Source of the DNA: Bradyrhizobium nivariense
GTDB lineage: Bacteria > Pseudomonadota > Alphaproteobacteria > Rhizobiales > Xanthobacteraceae
Direction: 5' to 3'
Assembly: GCF_029846715.1 (NCBI RefSeq)
Contig: NZ_JARVWW010000026.1
Location: forward strand, 1 to 64,000
Length of the DNA: 64,000 nt
The position numbers were made by a program, and so were the translations under genes. Each line of letters begins with the position of its first letter. Position 1 is the first letter of the stretch. The notes under the pieces were generated by a model. That model saw only the letters and a list, made by a program, of their open reading frames with translations, made no database searches and was not told the origin of the DNA. Shown here one piece after another: positions 1 to 8,606 of this stretch.

Positions 1-111
1 GCTGCCGCGCGAACCGTCGACGCGGTCTGCGCCGCAATCGGCCGCGCACTCGATGCCTTCACATCCGAGGAATGCGCCAACTACCTCAAAAATTCAGGCT
101 ATCGAACCTAA
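1..111 (+). pseudogene. C-terminal tail of an IS630-family transposase (cut by window edge)
   Basis: Frame 1 from the first base is open for 36 residues to a TAA at 109-111. The tail contains ARTVDAVCAAIG, then DAFTSEECANYLKNSGY. This pattern (aromatic-rich ECxNYxxxxGY end) is typical of the extreme C-terminus of IS630-type DDE transposases, which mobilise the element by cut and paste into TA sites. Only the tail is visible, so whether the gene is intact lies outside the window. It ends 12 bp from the convergently transcribed sdhB, so the element end must lie in that gap or very close to the sdhB 3' end. Family assignment is by eye from this short tail. Confidence 0.72.
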
Positions 112-123
112 TGCCATCACGCT

Positions 124-906
124 TTAGATCTGGCGCTCGACCAGCTTGAGCTTGAGCTCGGCGATGGCTTCGGCCGGATTGAGCCCCTTCGGGCAGGCTT
201 TGGCGCAGTTCATGATGGTGTGGCAGCGGTAGAGGCGGAACGGATCCTCGAGATCGTCGAGCCGCTCGCCGGTGGCCTCATCCCGCGAATCAGATACCCA
301 GCGGTTGGCCTGGAGCAGGGCGGCGGGACCGAGATAGCGCTCGCTGTTCCACCAATAGCTCGGGCACGAGGTCGAGCAGCAGGCGCAGAGGATGCACTCG
401 TAGAGGCCGTCGAGCTTCTCGCGGTCCTCGTGGCTCTGCTTCCATTCCTTCTGCGGCGTCGGCGAGGTCGTCTTCAGCCACGGCTCGACCGAAGCATACT
501 GCGCGTAGAAATTGGTGAGGTCGGGGACGAGGTCCTTCACCACCGGCTGGTGCGGCAGCGGATTGATCTTCACCGCGCCGTCCTTCACGTCGTGCATCGA
601 GCGGGTGCAGGCCAGCGTGTTCTGGCCGTCGATGTTCATCGCGCAGGAGCCGCAGACGCCCTCGCGGCAGGAGCGGCGGAAGGTCAGCGACGGGTCGATG
701 TTGTTCTTGATCCAGATCAGGCCATCCAGCACCATCGGCCCGCAATCATGGGTGTCGACGTAATAGGTGTCGACGCTCGGATTCTTGCCGTCGTCCGGAT
801 TCCAGCGATAGACGCGGAATTCGCGGACGTCTGTCGCGCCCGCGGGCTTCGGCCAGGTCTTGCCGCCGGTGATCTTGGAGTTCTTCGGAAGTGCGAATTC
901 AACCAT
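124..906 (-). CDS. sdhB: Succinate dehydrogenase iron-sulfur subunit
   Basis: Carries electrons from the FAD of SdhA to ubiquinone in respiratory complex II at the inner face of the cytoplasmic membrane. The 260-residue length is normal. All cluster ligands are visible: Cys80, 85, 88 and 100 for [2Fe-2S]; Cys171, 174, 177 and 238 for [4Fe-4S]; Cys181, 228 and 234 for [3Fe-4S]. It is the last gene of sdhCDAB, 27 bp after sdhA. Downstream it runs into the transposase tail on the opposite strand, with no clear terminator between them. Confidence 0.98.
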   Translation of the reverse strand: MVEFALPKNSKITGGKTWPKPAGATDVREFRVYRWNPDDGKNPSVDTYYVDTHDCGPMVLDGLIWIKNNIDPSLTFRRSCREGVCGSCAMNIDGQNTLACTRSMHDVKDGAVKINPLPHQPVVKDLVPDLTNFYAQYASVEPWLKTTSPTPQKEWKQSHEDREKLDGLYECILCACCSTSCPSYWWNSERYLGPAALLQANRWVSDSRDEATGERLDDLEDPFRLYRCHTIMNCAKACPKGLNPAEAIAELKLKLVERQI

Positions 907-933
907 TTCGATTAAGGCCTTCGCTGTTCGCTT

Positions 934-2769
934 CTAGTACACGCGCGCTTTGGGCGGGATGTACTGGACGTCGTTGGTCATGGTGTAGTCGTGAACGGGG
1001 CGGTACTCGATCTTGACCTTGCCGGAATCTTCCAGCCAGGCCAGCGTGTGCTTCATCCAGTTCTTGTCGTCGCGGTCGGAGAAGTCCTCGCGGGCATGCG
1101 CGCCGCGGCTCTCGGTGCGGTTGGCGGCCGAGTTCATCGTCACCACCGCCTGCGAGATCAGATTGTCGAATTCGAGCGTCTCGATCAGGTCGGAATTCCA
1201 CACCAGCGAGCGGTCGGACACGGCGATGTCGGTGATGCCGCTATGGACCTTCTCGATCAGGTTCTGGCCTTCGCTCAGGATGTCGCCGGTGCGGAACACC
1301 GCGCAATTGTTCTGCATCACGTGCTGCATGCCTTCGCGCAGCTTCGCGGTCGGCGTTTCGCCGGAGGCGTAGCGGTAATGGTCGAGCCGGCCGAGCGCCA
1401 GATCGGACGAGGTCGCCGGCAACTCCGGCTGGCTGGCGTTGGGCGTGAGCTTTTCGGCGAGGCGCAGCGCGGCGGCACGGCCGAACACCACGAGGTCGAT
1501 CAGCGAGTTCGAGCCGAGGCGATTGGCGCCGTGCACGGAGACGCAGGCGGCTTCGCCGATCGCCATCAGGCCGGGGATGATGGCGTTGTCGTCGCCGTCC
1601 CTCTTGGTCAGCACTTCGCCGTGGTAGTTCGTCGGGATGCCGCCCATGTTGTAGTGCACGGTCGGCACGATCGGGATCGGCTCGCGCGTCACGTCGACAT
1701 TGGCGAAGATCTTTGCGGATTCGGAGATGCCCGGCAGCCGCTCCGCCAGCACCGCGGGATCGAGGTGGTCGAGATGCAGGAAGATGTGGTCCTTCTTCTT
1801 GCCGACGCCGCGGCCTTCGCGGATCTCGATGGTCATCGCGCGCGAGACGACGTCGCGCGAGGCCAAATCCTTCGCGGAGGGCGCATAGCGCTCCATGAAA
1901 CGCTCGCCCTCGGAGTTGACGAGATAGCCGCCTTCGCCGCGTGCACCCTCGGTGACGAGGCAGCCCGAACCGTAGATGCCGGTCGGGTGGAACTGCACGA
2001 ACTCCATGTCCTGCATCGGCAGGCCGGCGCGCAGCACCATGCCGCCGCCATCGCCGGTGCAGGTGTGCGCCGAGGTGCAGGAGGCATAGGCGCGGCCATA
2101 GCCGCCGGTCGCGAGAATCACGGTCTGGGCGCGGAAGCGGTGCAGCGTGCCGTCGTCGAGCTTGAGCGCGATGACGCCGCGGCAGGTGCCCTGGTCGTCC
2201 ATGATAAGATCGATGGCGAAGAACTCGATGAAGAACTCGGCCGCGTGGCGCAGCGACTGGCCGTACATCGTGTGCAGCATGGCGTGGCCGGTACGGTCGG
2301 CGGCGGCGCAGGTGCGCTGCGCCTGGCCCTTGCCGTAGTCCATGGTCATGCCGCCGAACGGGCGCTGATAGATCTTGCCGTCTTCGGTGCGCGAGAACGG
2401 CACGCCCCAGTGCTCGAGCTCGTAAACCGCCTCGGGCGCGTTGCGCACCATGTATTCGATCGCGTCCTGGTCGCCCAGCCAGTCCGACCCCTTCACGGTG
2501 TCGTACATGTGCCAGCGCCAATCGTCCTTGTGCATGTTGCCGAGCGAGGCCGAAATGCCGCCCTGGGCCGCGACCGTGTGCGAGCGGGTCGGAAACACTT
2601 TTGTGATGCAAGCGGTGCGCAGGCCGGCTTCGCTGCAGCCGACCACGGCGCGCAGGCCCGCGCCGCCGGCACCGACCACGACGACGTCATAGGTGTGGTC
2701 TTCGATCGGATAGGCTTTTCCGTTGGTGGCGGGAGCGCCGTTGCCCTTGCCATTCGTTGTGGCGGCCAT
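934..2769 (-). CDS. sdhA: Succinate dehydrogenase flavoprotein subunit
   Basis: Oxidises succinate to fumarate in the TCA cycle and passes electrons to SdhB. The 611-residue protein has an FAD-binding Rossmann motif GAGGAGLRA near residue 33. The RSHTVAAQGG segment holds the histidine that usually bonds covalently to FAD. HPTGIYGSGCL and the C-terminal RGAHAREDF segment are typical of the family. It begins only 4 bp after sdhD ends, so the two are likely translationally coupled. An alanine/glycine-rich N-terminal extension of about 25 residues precedes the conserved domain, as is usual in this group. Confidence 0.98.
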   Translation of the reverse strand: MAATTNGKGNGAPATNGKAYPIEDHTYDVVVVGAGGAGLRAVVGCSEAGLRTACITKVFPTRSHTVAAQGGISASLGNMHKDDWRWHMYDTVKGSDWLGDQDAIEYMVRNAPEAVYELEHWGVPFSRTEDGKIYQRPFGGMTMDYGKGQAQRTCAAADRTGHAMLHTMYGQSLRHAAEFFIEFFAIDLIMDDQGTCRGVIALKLDDGTLHRFRAQTVILATGGYGRAYASCTSAHTCTGDGGGMVLRAGLPMQDMEFVQFHPTGIYGSGCLVTEGARGEGGYLVNSEGERFMERYAPSAKDLASRDVVSRAMTIEIREGRGVGKKKDHIFLHLDHLDPAVLAERLPGISESAKIFANVDVTREPIPIVPTVHYNMGGIPTNYHGEVLTKRDGDDNAIIPGLMAIGEAACVSVHGANRLGSNSLIDLVVFGRAAALRLAEKLTPNASQPELPATSSDLALGRLDHYRYASGETPTAKLREGMQHVMQNNCAVFRTGDILSEGQNLIEKVHSGITDIAVSDRSLVWNSDLIETLEFDNLISQAVVTMNSAANRTESRGAHAREDFSDRDDKNWMKHTLAWLEDSGKVKIEYRPVHDYTMTNDVQYIPPKARVY

Positions 2770-2773
2770 GGGT

Positions 2774-3178
2774 TTACACTCCGGATGAAAGCTTCAGGAT
2801 CGCGTAGGTCGAGGCGAGCGCCACGGCGATCGAGAAGAAATTGTTGAGCATGATCGAGACGAGCTTCAGCTTCTCGTTATGGATGTAGTCCTCGATCACC
2901 ACCTGCATGCCGATCTTCATGTGCCAGGCACTGGCGGCGATGAAGAGTAGCAGGATCAGGGCGACGGGAAGGGAGCTGAGGATCTGCGCCGCGCCGGCCT
3001 GATTGCGGCCGAGCAGCATCATGACGATGACCAGCACCGGGATCATCAGCAGCGTCATGGCGACGGCGGTGATGCGCTGGCGCCAGAAATCGGACGTGCC
3101 GGAATGCGCCGCGCCGAGATTGCGGACGCGGCCGAGCGGGGTGCGCATGCTGCGCTTGGGCGTATCGGCTGTGTTCAT
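2774..3178 (-). CDS. sdhD: Succinate dehydrogenase membrane anchor subunit D
   Basis: Small hydrophobic anchor of complex II, 134 residues with three predicted membrane helices. It helps form the haem b and quinone sites. HMKIGMQVVIEDYIHNE near residue 90-105 is the SdhD signature with the haem-ligand histidine region. I place the start at 3178, where ATGA overlaps the sdhC stop, because the open frame further upstream reads through sdhC and has no membrane-protein character. The basic start segment TPKRSMRTPLGRVRNLG is typical of rhizobial SdhD. Confidence 0.95.
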   Translation of the reverse strand: MNTADTPKRSMRTPLGRVRNLGAAHSGTSDFWRQRITAVAMTLLMIPVLVIVMMLLGRNQAGAAQILSSLPVALILLLFIAASAWHMKIGMQVVIEDYIHNEKLKLVSIMLNNFFSIAVALASTYAILKLSSGV

Positions 3179-3573
3179 CGTCCGCCTCCGATCGCGTAGG
3201 CGATGATCCAGATCAGGACCGTCAGCACGATGCCGCCGATCAGCGCGCCCCAGGTCAGCGCTTCCCGCTCGTTGGCCTTGAAGCCGTAGCCGAGGTCCCA
3301 GACGAAATGCCGGATGCCGCTGAGCATATGATGCATCAGCGCCCAGGTGTAGCCGAACACGATCAGCCGGCCGATGATGCTGCCGGTGAAGGCCTGGACA
3401 TGGCCATAGGCGGCGGGGCCGGAGGCCGCCGCAATCAGCCACCAGGCCAGCAGCAGCGTTCCGGCGTAAAGGGCGATGCCGGTGGCGCGATGGACGATGG
3501 ACAGCGCCATCGTCAGCGTCCAGCGGTAGACTTGCATGTGGGGCGAGAGCGGTCGTTCGATCCGTGCGGTCAT
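3175..3573 (-). CDS. sdhC: Succinate dehydrogenase cytochrome b556 subunit
   Basis: Membrane cytochrome b subunit of complex II, 132 residues with three membrane segments. Signatures are RPLSPHMQVYRW at the N-terminus, SIVHRATG in helix 1, and HHMLSGIRHFVWD, which carries the haem histidine. The ATG at 3573 is preferred over an upstream TTG at 3600 because family members begin just before RPLSPH. It is the first gene of sdhCDAB; the promoter must lie in the roughly 500 bp upstream. Its stop overlaps the sdhD start by 4 bp. Confidence 0.95.
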   Translation of the reverse strand: MTARIERPLSPHMQVYRWTLTMALSIVHRATGIALYAGTLLLAWWLIAAASGPAAYGHVQAFTGSIIGRLIVFGYTWALMHHMLSGIRHFVWDLGYGFKANEREALTWGALIGGIVLTVLIWIIAYAIGGGR

Positions 3574-4075
3574 GGGCTTTGATGTTGTATTGCGGCCCAA
3601 TAGGGGGCGCGCGGGGATCGGAAAGGTCGGCTCTATTTACGGAGTCGATTTCGCCTGCGCAATCACCAAATCGCCATCAATCGAACCCGGGTTCAGCGCT
3701 ATGGCGTTGATGAAACAAGGCCAATCGGGCGCTTGGTATACCAGAGCGTTGGCCTACTCGCCAAAGACAGAATGCAAATCCATTCTTTCATGTGCCGGTC
3801 CATGGCCCATTGAAATCGCTGTTGGAACGCGTCTAAACGGACCATCCCGTCCAAACCGCTCAAGGCGGGGGCCCGGCGACCTTCCGACCCAGTCTGCCAC
3901 CCCGCCAATTCACCATTTCTGTGGTCCGCTCCCGGATATGCGCACCCTGCATTCCACCCCACCCGCAAGCGCTGTGTGTCGACCGCGGAAACCAGATCGC
4001 TTACAGCTTTCCGCGCAGCGATGTCCGAGCCAATGCTTCGGAGACGTTGCGACCGGTCGCGGGGGCAGCTCAGGG
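3574..4075. other. Intergenic region between divergent sdhC and a TauE-family gene
   Basis: About 500 bp without a convincing gene. A frame stays open through it in phase with the downstream exporter, but its translation is rich in Pro, Ser, Arg and Cys, has no membrane or domain character, and reads like non-coding sequence. It must hold the promoters for sdhCDAB and probably for the exporter. I see a perfect 10-bp palindrome TGGTATACCA at 3734-3743 but no clear -35/-10 pair or repeat family. Confidence 0.6.
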
Positions 4076-4936
4076 ATGATTGCAGGGCTTGATATCAAGG
4101 AGATCGTCGAGCTTGCGCTGCTGCTGATCGCAACCGGCGCACTCTCTGGTTTTTTGGCTGGCGTGTTCGGCATCGGCGGCGGCGCGATTCTGGTGCCGGT
4201 GTTCTACGAGTGCTTCCGCATCGCCGGTGTGCCGCTCGAGGTGCGCATGCCGCTCTGCGTCGGCACTTCGCTCGCCGTCATCATTCCGACTTCGATCCGT
4301 TCGTTCCAGGCGCACTACAAGCGCGGCGCGGTCGACATCGCGATCCTTCGTGTCTGGTGGCTGCCGATCGTGATCGGCGTCGTCGCCGGCAGCGTGGTCG
4401 CGCGCTACGCGCCGGAGCGGCTGTTCAAGATCGTGTTCGTCGCCGTCGCCTGGTCGGCCGCGGTACGGCTGATCTTCGCGCGCGAGAGCTGGAAGCTCGG
4501 AGATGACTTGCCGAAGGGTCCGCTGATGCGCGTCTACGGCTTCTGCGTTGGTATCCTGTCGACGCTGATGGGTATCGGCGGCGGGCTGTTCTCGAACCTG
4601 CTGATGACGTTCTACGGCCGTCCGATCCATCAGGCGGTGGCGACCTCATCGGCACTCGCGGTGCTGATCTCGATCCCGGGCGCGCTTGGCTACATCTATG
4701 CCGGCTGGCCGGCGGCCGCGAACTATCCGGGAATTGCAGCCCTGCAGGTCCCGTTCGCGCTCGGCTACGTCTCGCTGATCGGCGCCGTGCTGGTCATGCC
4801 GATGAGTCTTGTGACCGCGCCGCTAGGTGTGAAGGCGGCGCATGCGATGTCGAAGCGCACGCTGGAGGCAGCGTTCGGGTGTTACCTGTTTATCGTCGGC
4901 AGCAGGTTCGTGATGAGCTTGTTAGGCGGGCAATGA
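4076..4936 (+). CDS. Sulfite exporter TauE/SafE family membrane protein
   Basis: A 286-residue inner-membrane protein of the TauE/SafE (DUF81) family, whose members export sulfite, sulfoacetate or other small anions; the substrate here is unknown. It has about eight hydrophobic segments arranged as two homologous halves. Each half carries a glycine hallmark: FGIGGGAIL near residue 31 and MGIGGGLFSN near residue 168. The ATG at 4076 is chosen because the membrane segments start directly after it and the frame upstream looks non-coding. It stands alone, with a palindromic repeat directly downstream. Confidence 0.9.
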   Translation: MIAGLDIKEIVELALLLIATGALSGFLAGVFGIGGGAILVPVFYECFRIAGVPLEVRMPLCVGTSLAVIIPTSIRSFQAHYKRGAVDIAILRVWWLPIVIGVVAGSVVARYAPERLFKIVFVAVAWSAAVRLIFARESWKLGDDLPKGPLMRVYGFCVGILSTLMGIGGGLFSNLLMTFYGRPIHQAVATSSALAVLISIPGALGYIYAGWPAAANYPGIAALQVPFALGYVSLIGAVLVMPMSLVTAPLGVKAAHAMSKRTLEAAFGCYLFIVGSRFVMSLLGGQ

Positions 4937-4970
4937 TAGTTTTGGGGCGCGCACGCCCTACGCGCTCGGT

Positions 4971-5071
4971 GTCATTCCCCGCGAAGGCGGGGAATCCAGT
5001 ATTCCAGAGACGACAGTGATTGAAACGAGAAGCCGCAGCGTACTGGATGCCCCGCCTTCGCGGGGCATGAC
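4971..5071. repeat. Paired palindromic repeat, family A (GCGAAGGCGGGG type)
   Basis: Two hairpin arms face each other around a spacer of about 60 bp. The left arm reads TTCCCCGCGAAGGCGGGGAA and the right arm GCCCCGCCTTCGCGGGGC. The arms are flanked by GTCAT on the outside and ATCCAGTA / TACTGGAT on the inside, so the whole unit is an inverted repeat. It lies between the convergent exporter and matB genes. Related units are at about 29.9, 38.7, 39.4 and 48.5 kb. This BIME-like layout is common in Bradyrhizobium intergenic DNA. Confidence 0.9.
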
Positions 5072-5106
5072 GGCGTATGGCGCCGTTTTGCCTGAAGTCT
5101 GCGCCC

Positions 5107-6636
5107 CTACTTCTTCGCGTAAAGATCCTTGTAAGTATCCCGCAGCACGTTCTTCTGCACCTTGCCCATGGTGTTGCGCGGCAGCTCGTCGACCACGAAC
5201 ACCCGCTTGGGCATCTTGAACTTGGCGAGCCGGCCGTCGAGCGCCTTCAGCACCGCGGCCTCGCTGATGTCTGCGCCCTTGTTGCAGACCAGGACCGCCG
5301 TGACGCCCTCGCCGAAATCGGCATGGGGCACGCCGATCACGGCGGACTCGATCACGCCGGGCATGGCGTCGATCTCGCTCTCGATTTCCTTCGGGTAGAC
5401 GTTGAAGCCGCCGGAGATGACGAGATCCTTGCCGCGGCCGAGAATGTGGACGTAACCCTTGGTGTCGATCTTGCCGAGGTCGCCGGTGATGAAGAAGCCG
5501 TCGTCGCGGAATTCCGCCTTGGTCTTCTCCGGCATGCGCCAATAGCCTTTGAACACGTTGGAGCCCTTGACCTCGATCATGCCGATCTCCTCGCGCGGCA
5601 ATTCCTTCGCCGTCTCGGGATCGGTCACGCGTACGGAAACGCCGGGCAGCGGAAAGCCGACCGCGCCGGGCACGCGCTCGCCGTCATAGGGGTTCGACGT
5701 GTTCATGTTGGTTTCGGTCATGCCGTAGCGCTCGAGCACCGCATGGCCGGTGCGGGCCGACCATTCGCGATGGGTTTCGGCCAGCAGCGGCGCTGAGCCC
5801 GAGATGAACAGCCGCATGTGTTGTGTGGTTTCGCGCGACAGCGCGGCGTTCTGGAGCAGCCGGGTATAGAATGTCGGCACGCCCATCAGCACCGTGGCAC
5901 GCGCCATCAGCTTGATGATCAGGTCCGGGTCGAGCTTCGGCAGGAAGATCATCGCGGCGCGCGAAAACAGCGTCACGTTGGTCGCCACGAACAGGCCGTG
6001 GGTGTGGTAGATCGGCAGCGCGTGGATCAGCACGTCCTTGTCGGTGAAGCGCCAGTAGCCGACGAGCGAGAGCGAGTTCGACGCCAGATTGTCGTGGGTC
6101 AACATCGCGCCCTTGGAGCGGCCGGTGGTGCCCGACGTGTAGAGGATCGCGGCGAGATCGTCGTTTGCGCGCGACACCGTGGTGAATTCACTGCTCGCCT
6201 TGTCGGCGGCTTCCGTCAGCGAGCCCTTGCCGTCAGGCCCGAGCGTCTCGACTTTGGCCTTCACCTTGGCGGCGATCGGGGCGAGTCCCTCGGCCTTGGA
6301 GGGATCGCAGACCACGAGCGCCGGTTCGGCATCGCCGATGAAGTAGTCGAGCTCGTTCAGCGTATAGGCGGTGTTGAGCGGCAGGTAGACCGCGCCGGCC
6401 CGCACCGTGGCCAGGTACAGCACGATATTGGCCACGGATTTCTCGACCTGCACCGCAACGCGGTCGCCGGGCTTCACGCCGCGCGCGACGAGCACGTTTG
6501 CCATTTGCCCGGCCCGTGCGATCAAATCGCCATAGCTGACGCGCCCTCCGTCATGCGTCTCGATCGCGAGGCGCTGCGGATCGTCCAGGCCGTCGAACAG
6601 GCGGGAAAACAGGTTGGCGTTGGCTGCTTGGTTCAT
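5107..6636 (-). CDS. matB: Malonyl-CoA synthetase, MatB type (acyl-activating enzyme)
   Basis: Converts malonate, CoA and ATP to malonyl-CoA in the cytoplasm. The 509-residue protein belongs to the ANL adenylate-forming family, with P-loop-like YTSGTTGRSKG at 166-176, the YGMTETNMNTSNPY substrate region and the catalytic-lysine end PRNTMGKVQKN. Long stretches match what I know of Rhizobium MatB, for example VYLPLNTAYTLNELDYFIGD, so malonate is the favoured substrate rather than a fatty acid. The ATG at 6636 is chosen because it begins MNQAANANLFSRLF, the usual N-terminus; the open frame continues 7 codons upstream. No malonate decarboxylase or transporter lies beside it. Confidence 0.92.
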   Translation of the reverse strand: MNQAANANLFSRLFDGLDDPQRLAIETHDGGRVSYGDLIARAGQMANVLVARGVKPGDRVAVQVEKSVANIVLYLATVRAGAVYLPLNTAYTLNELDYFIGDAEPALVVCDPSKAEGLAPIAAKVKAKVETLGPDGKGSLTEAADKASSEFTTVSRANDDLAAILYTSGTTGRSKGAMLTHDNLASNSLSLVGYWRFTDKDVLIHALPIYHTHGLFVATNVTLFSRAAMIFLPKLDPDLIIKLMARATVLMGVPTFYTRLLQNAALSRETTQHMRLFISGSAPLLAETHREWSARTGHAVLERYGMTETNMNTSNPYDGERVPGAVGFPLPGVSVRVTDPETAKELPREEIGMIEVKGSNVFKGYWRMPEKTKAEFRDDGFFITGDLGKIDTKGYVHILGRGKDLVISGGFNVYPKEIESEIDAMPGVIESAVIGVPHADFGEGVTAVLVCNKGADISEAAVLKALDGRLAKFKMPKRVFVVDELPRNTMGKVQKNVLRDTYKDLYAKK

Positions 6637-6736
6637 GCAAGATTTCCTCGACCGCAAGGCTCGTCAGACAAGGCCGGTCAAAACCGAGGGCTGGATTAGC
6701 AAAAACCGCCCCGATGAAGCAACGGAGACAGTTTGC

Positions 6737-7498
6737 ATGACCAAAAACGGGAAACGCGTGGCCTGGGTGACCGGCGGCGGCAGCGGGATCGGGGAGGCCG
6801 GTGCCGAGGCGCTTGCGGCCGACGGCTGGATAGTCGTGGTCTCGGGCCGGCGCAAGGACGCCCTGGATACCGTGGTTGCGAAGATCACTGGGGCGGGCGG
6901 GGCAGCCGAGGCGATTGCGTTGGACGTGTCGGTCGCCGCCGAAGCCCAGAAGGCGGCCGATCAAATCGTCGCGAAGCACGGCCGGATCGACCTGCTGGTG
7001 AACAATGCCGGCATCAATGTCCCCAAGCGGAGCTGGAAGGACATGGAACTGGAGGGCTGGGACCAACTGGTCCAGGTCAATCTCAACGGGGTGCTCTACT
7101 GCATGCGCGCGGTGCTGCCGACGATGCGCACGCAGCAGGACGGCTCCATCATCAACGTCTCGTCCTGGGCCGGCCGCCACGTCTCGAAGATGCCGGGCCC
7201 GGCCTACACCACGACAAAGCATGCGGTGCTGGCGCTGACCCATTCCTTCAACATGGACGAATGCGTCAATGGCCTGCGCGCCTGCTGCCTGATGCCGGGC
7301 GAGGTGGCGACGCCGATCCTGAAGCTCCGCCCGGTGGTGCCGAGCGAGGAGGAGCAGGCCAGGATGCTGCAATCCGAAGATCTGGGCCGCACCATCGCGT
7401 TCATCGCGAGCATGCCGGCGCGGGTCTGCATCAACGAGCTCTTGATCAGCCCGACGCATAATCGCGGGTTCATTCAGACGCCGTTGAGCAGGGATTGA
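6737..7498 (+). CDS. Short-chain dehydrogenase/reductase (SDR)
   Basis: A 253-residue NAD(P)-dependent oxidoreductase of the classical SDR family. The cofactor motif TGGGSGIG is at 12-19, NNAG at 89-92, the catalytic Ser near 142-143, and Tyr157 and Lys161 in YTTTK. The substrate cannot be told from sequence. It is divergent from matB, with only 100 bp between the two starts, so they may share a control region, but a metabolic link is only a guess. The start at 6737 follows family length; an in-frame extension upstream would run into the matB 5' end. Confidence 0.93.
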   Translation: MTKNGKRVAWVTGGGSGIGEAGAEALAADGWIVVVSGRRKDALDTVVAKITGAGGAAEAIALDVSVAAEAQKAADQIVAKHGRIDLLVNNAGINVPKRSWKDMELEGWDQLVQVNLNGVLYCMRAVLPTMRTQQDGSIINVSSWAGRHVSKMPGPAYTTTKHAVLALTHSFNMDECVNGLRACCLMPGEVATPILKLRPVVPSEEEQARMLQSEDLGRTIAFIASMPARVCINELLISPTHNRGFIQTPLSRD

Positions 7499-7856
7499 GG
7501 GGTAGCGCGCGTCTCATCCTCCATCGTCGTCCTGGACAAGCGCAGCGCAGATCCAGGACCCATTCCCCCAGGCAGTAGTTTGGCGAAGACTCGGAGTAGC
7601 CAGCGTCGCACCGCAACTCCTCCCTGGGGTAATGGGTCCTGGCTTTCGCCAGGACGACGAGTGAGAGTGCGTCACCCCACGGAGCACCACGTTTCACGCA
7701 TCACAAAGAAGTTTTGTTCGAAACCGCTTCGCGAACCCTCCCGTAGTTCGGTCCAGCGACGGCGCTACTGCCTCACGTCAAACTGTCGCAGGCGCCGTTG
7801 TTGCTCCAACTCGAACGCCGGCAACCGCCGGTCACAATCCAATCGGGAGACTCTCC
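7499..7856. other. Intergenic region with a paired palindromic repeat
   Basis: No gene is convincing in these 358 bp. The left half is a family B repeat (separate entry). The right half, from about 7660, has no repeat or terminator I recognise. It must hold the promoter of the FAS1 gene at 7857, but I cannot point to a clear -35/-10 pair. Confidence 0.6.
7526..7658. repeat. Paired palindromic repeat, family B (GTCGTCCTGGCGAAAG type)
   Basis: The left arm starts GTCGTCCTGG and passes to ATCCAGGACCCATT. The right arm reads AATGGGTCCTGG then CTTTCGCCAGGACGAC. The two arms are inverted copies around a spacer that contains TTTGGCGAAGACT, a piece also found in the copy at 35.4 kb and, more diverged, in the one at 31.4 kb. 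It lies between two genes on the same strand. Confidence 0.85.
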
Positions 7857-8423
7857 ATGTCCAAGCCCATGTCCAAGCGTATTGCCTATCTCGTCGCCGC
7901 AGCTTTCAGCGCGCTGGCCATCACCGCGACCGTCGTCGCGCCCGTCCGCGCCGAGGAAAAGACCGTCATGGTCGGCGGCGCCGCGATGTTCCCGTCCAAG
8001 AACATCGTCCAGAACGCCGTCAATTCGAAGGATCACACCACGCTGGTGGCGGCGGTGAAGGCGGCCGGCCTGGTGCCGACGCTGGAAGGCAAGGGCCCGT
8101 TTACGGTGTTCGCGCCGACCAACGCCGCCTTCGGCAAGCTGCCGGCCGGCACCGTCGACACCCTGGTCAAGCCTGAGAACAAGGCGACGCTGACCAGGAT
8201 CCTCACCTACCATGTCGTGCCCGGCAAGCTCGAGGCCTCCGACCTCACCGACGGCAAGAAGATGAAGACCGCCGAAGGCGAGGAGCTGACGGTGAAGAAG
8301 ATGGACGGCAAGGTCTGGATCGTCGATGCCAAGGGCCGCACCTCGATGGTGACGATCTCCAACGTCAACCAGTCCAACGGCGTGATCCATGTGGTTGACA
8401 CCGTGCTTATGCCGGCGACGTAA
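7857..8423 (+). CDS. Secreted fasciclin (FAS1) domain protein
   Basis: A 188-residue exported protein with one FAS1 domain, a fold linked to adhesion or surface interaction; its role here is unknown. A signal peptide covers about residues 1-37 (basic start, hydrophobic core, cleavage near PVRAEE). The FAS1 hallmarks are present: GPFTVFAPTNAAF, LTYHVVPGKL, and NGVIHVVDTVLMP at the end. Two possible starts lie 12 bp apart (MSKPMSKR); the first is used. It is a single gene, closed by a hairpin terminator 50 bp downstream. Confidence 0.93.
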   Translation: MSKPMSKRIAYLVAAAFSALAITATVVAPVRAEEKTVMVGGAAMFPSKNIVQNAVNSKDHTTLVAAVKAAGLVPTLEGKGPFTVFAPTNAAFGKLPAGTVDTLVKPENKATLTRILTYHVVPGKLEASDLTDGKKMKTAEGEELTVKKMDGKVWIVDAKGRTSMVTISNVNQSNGVIHVVDTVLMPAT

Positions 8424-8470
8424 CACCGCGCCATCCTGTTCCATCCCCCAATCAGGGTGCGACGAAAACG

Positions 8471-8498
8471 GCGAGCCGGGGCACCCGGCTCGCTCTAT
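8471..8498 (+). terminator. Intrinsic terminator after the FAS1 gene
   Basis: A 10-bp perfect stem GCGAGCCGGG / CCCGGCTCGC with a 3-base loop, followed by TCTATTGT. It lies 48 bp after the stop codon. Confidence 0.7.
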
Positions 8499-8606
8499 TG
8501 TGACCACGATAGCCCGCCCGTATCGATTCGATGCCGGACAGGGCGTAACGAAACCGGAAGCATCGGCGTATAATTGCTGTCAGACGATGTTCAGGACGGA
8601 ACCATC

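Noticed and set aside
1013..2847. Long plus-strand open frames opposite sdhA, including one above 600 codons
   Set aside because: They are antisense shadows caused by high GC at third codon positions; sdhA is certain, and the shadow is Val/His/Arg-rich without domains.
3536..4075. N-terminal extension of the TauE-family gene
   Set aside because: The 180 extra residues are Pro/Ser/Arg/Cys-rich and overlap the sdhC start; the membrane protein begins cleanly at 4076.
4971..5071. CRISPR array
   Set aside because: Repeated words here are inverted hairpin arms in scattered pairs, with no regular direct repeats and spacers; no cas genes are present.
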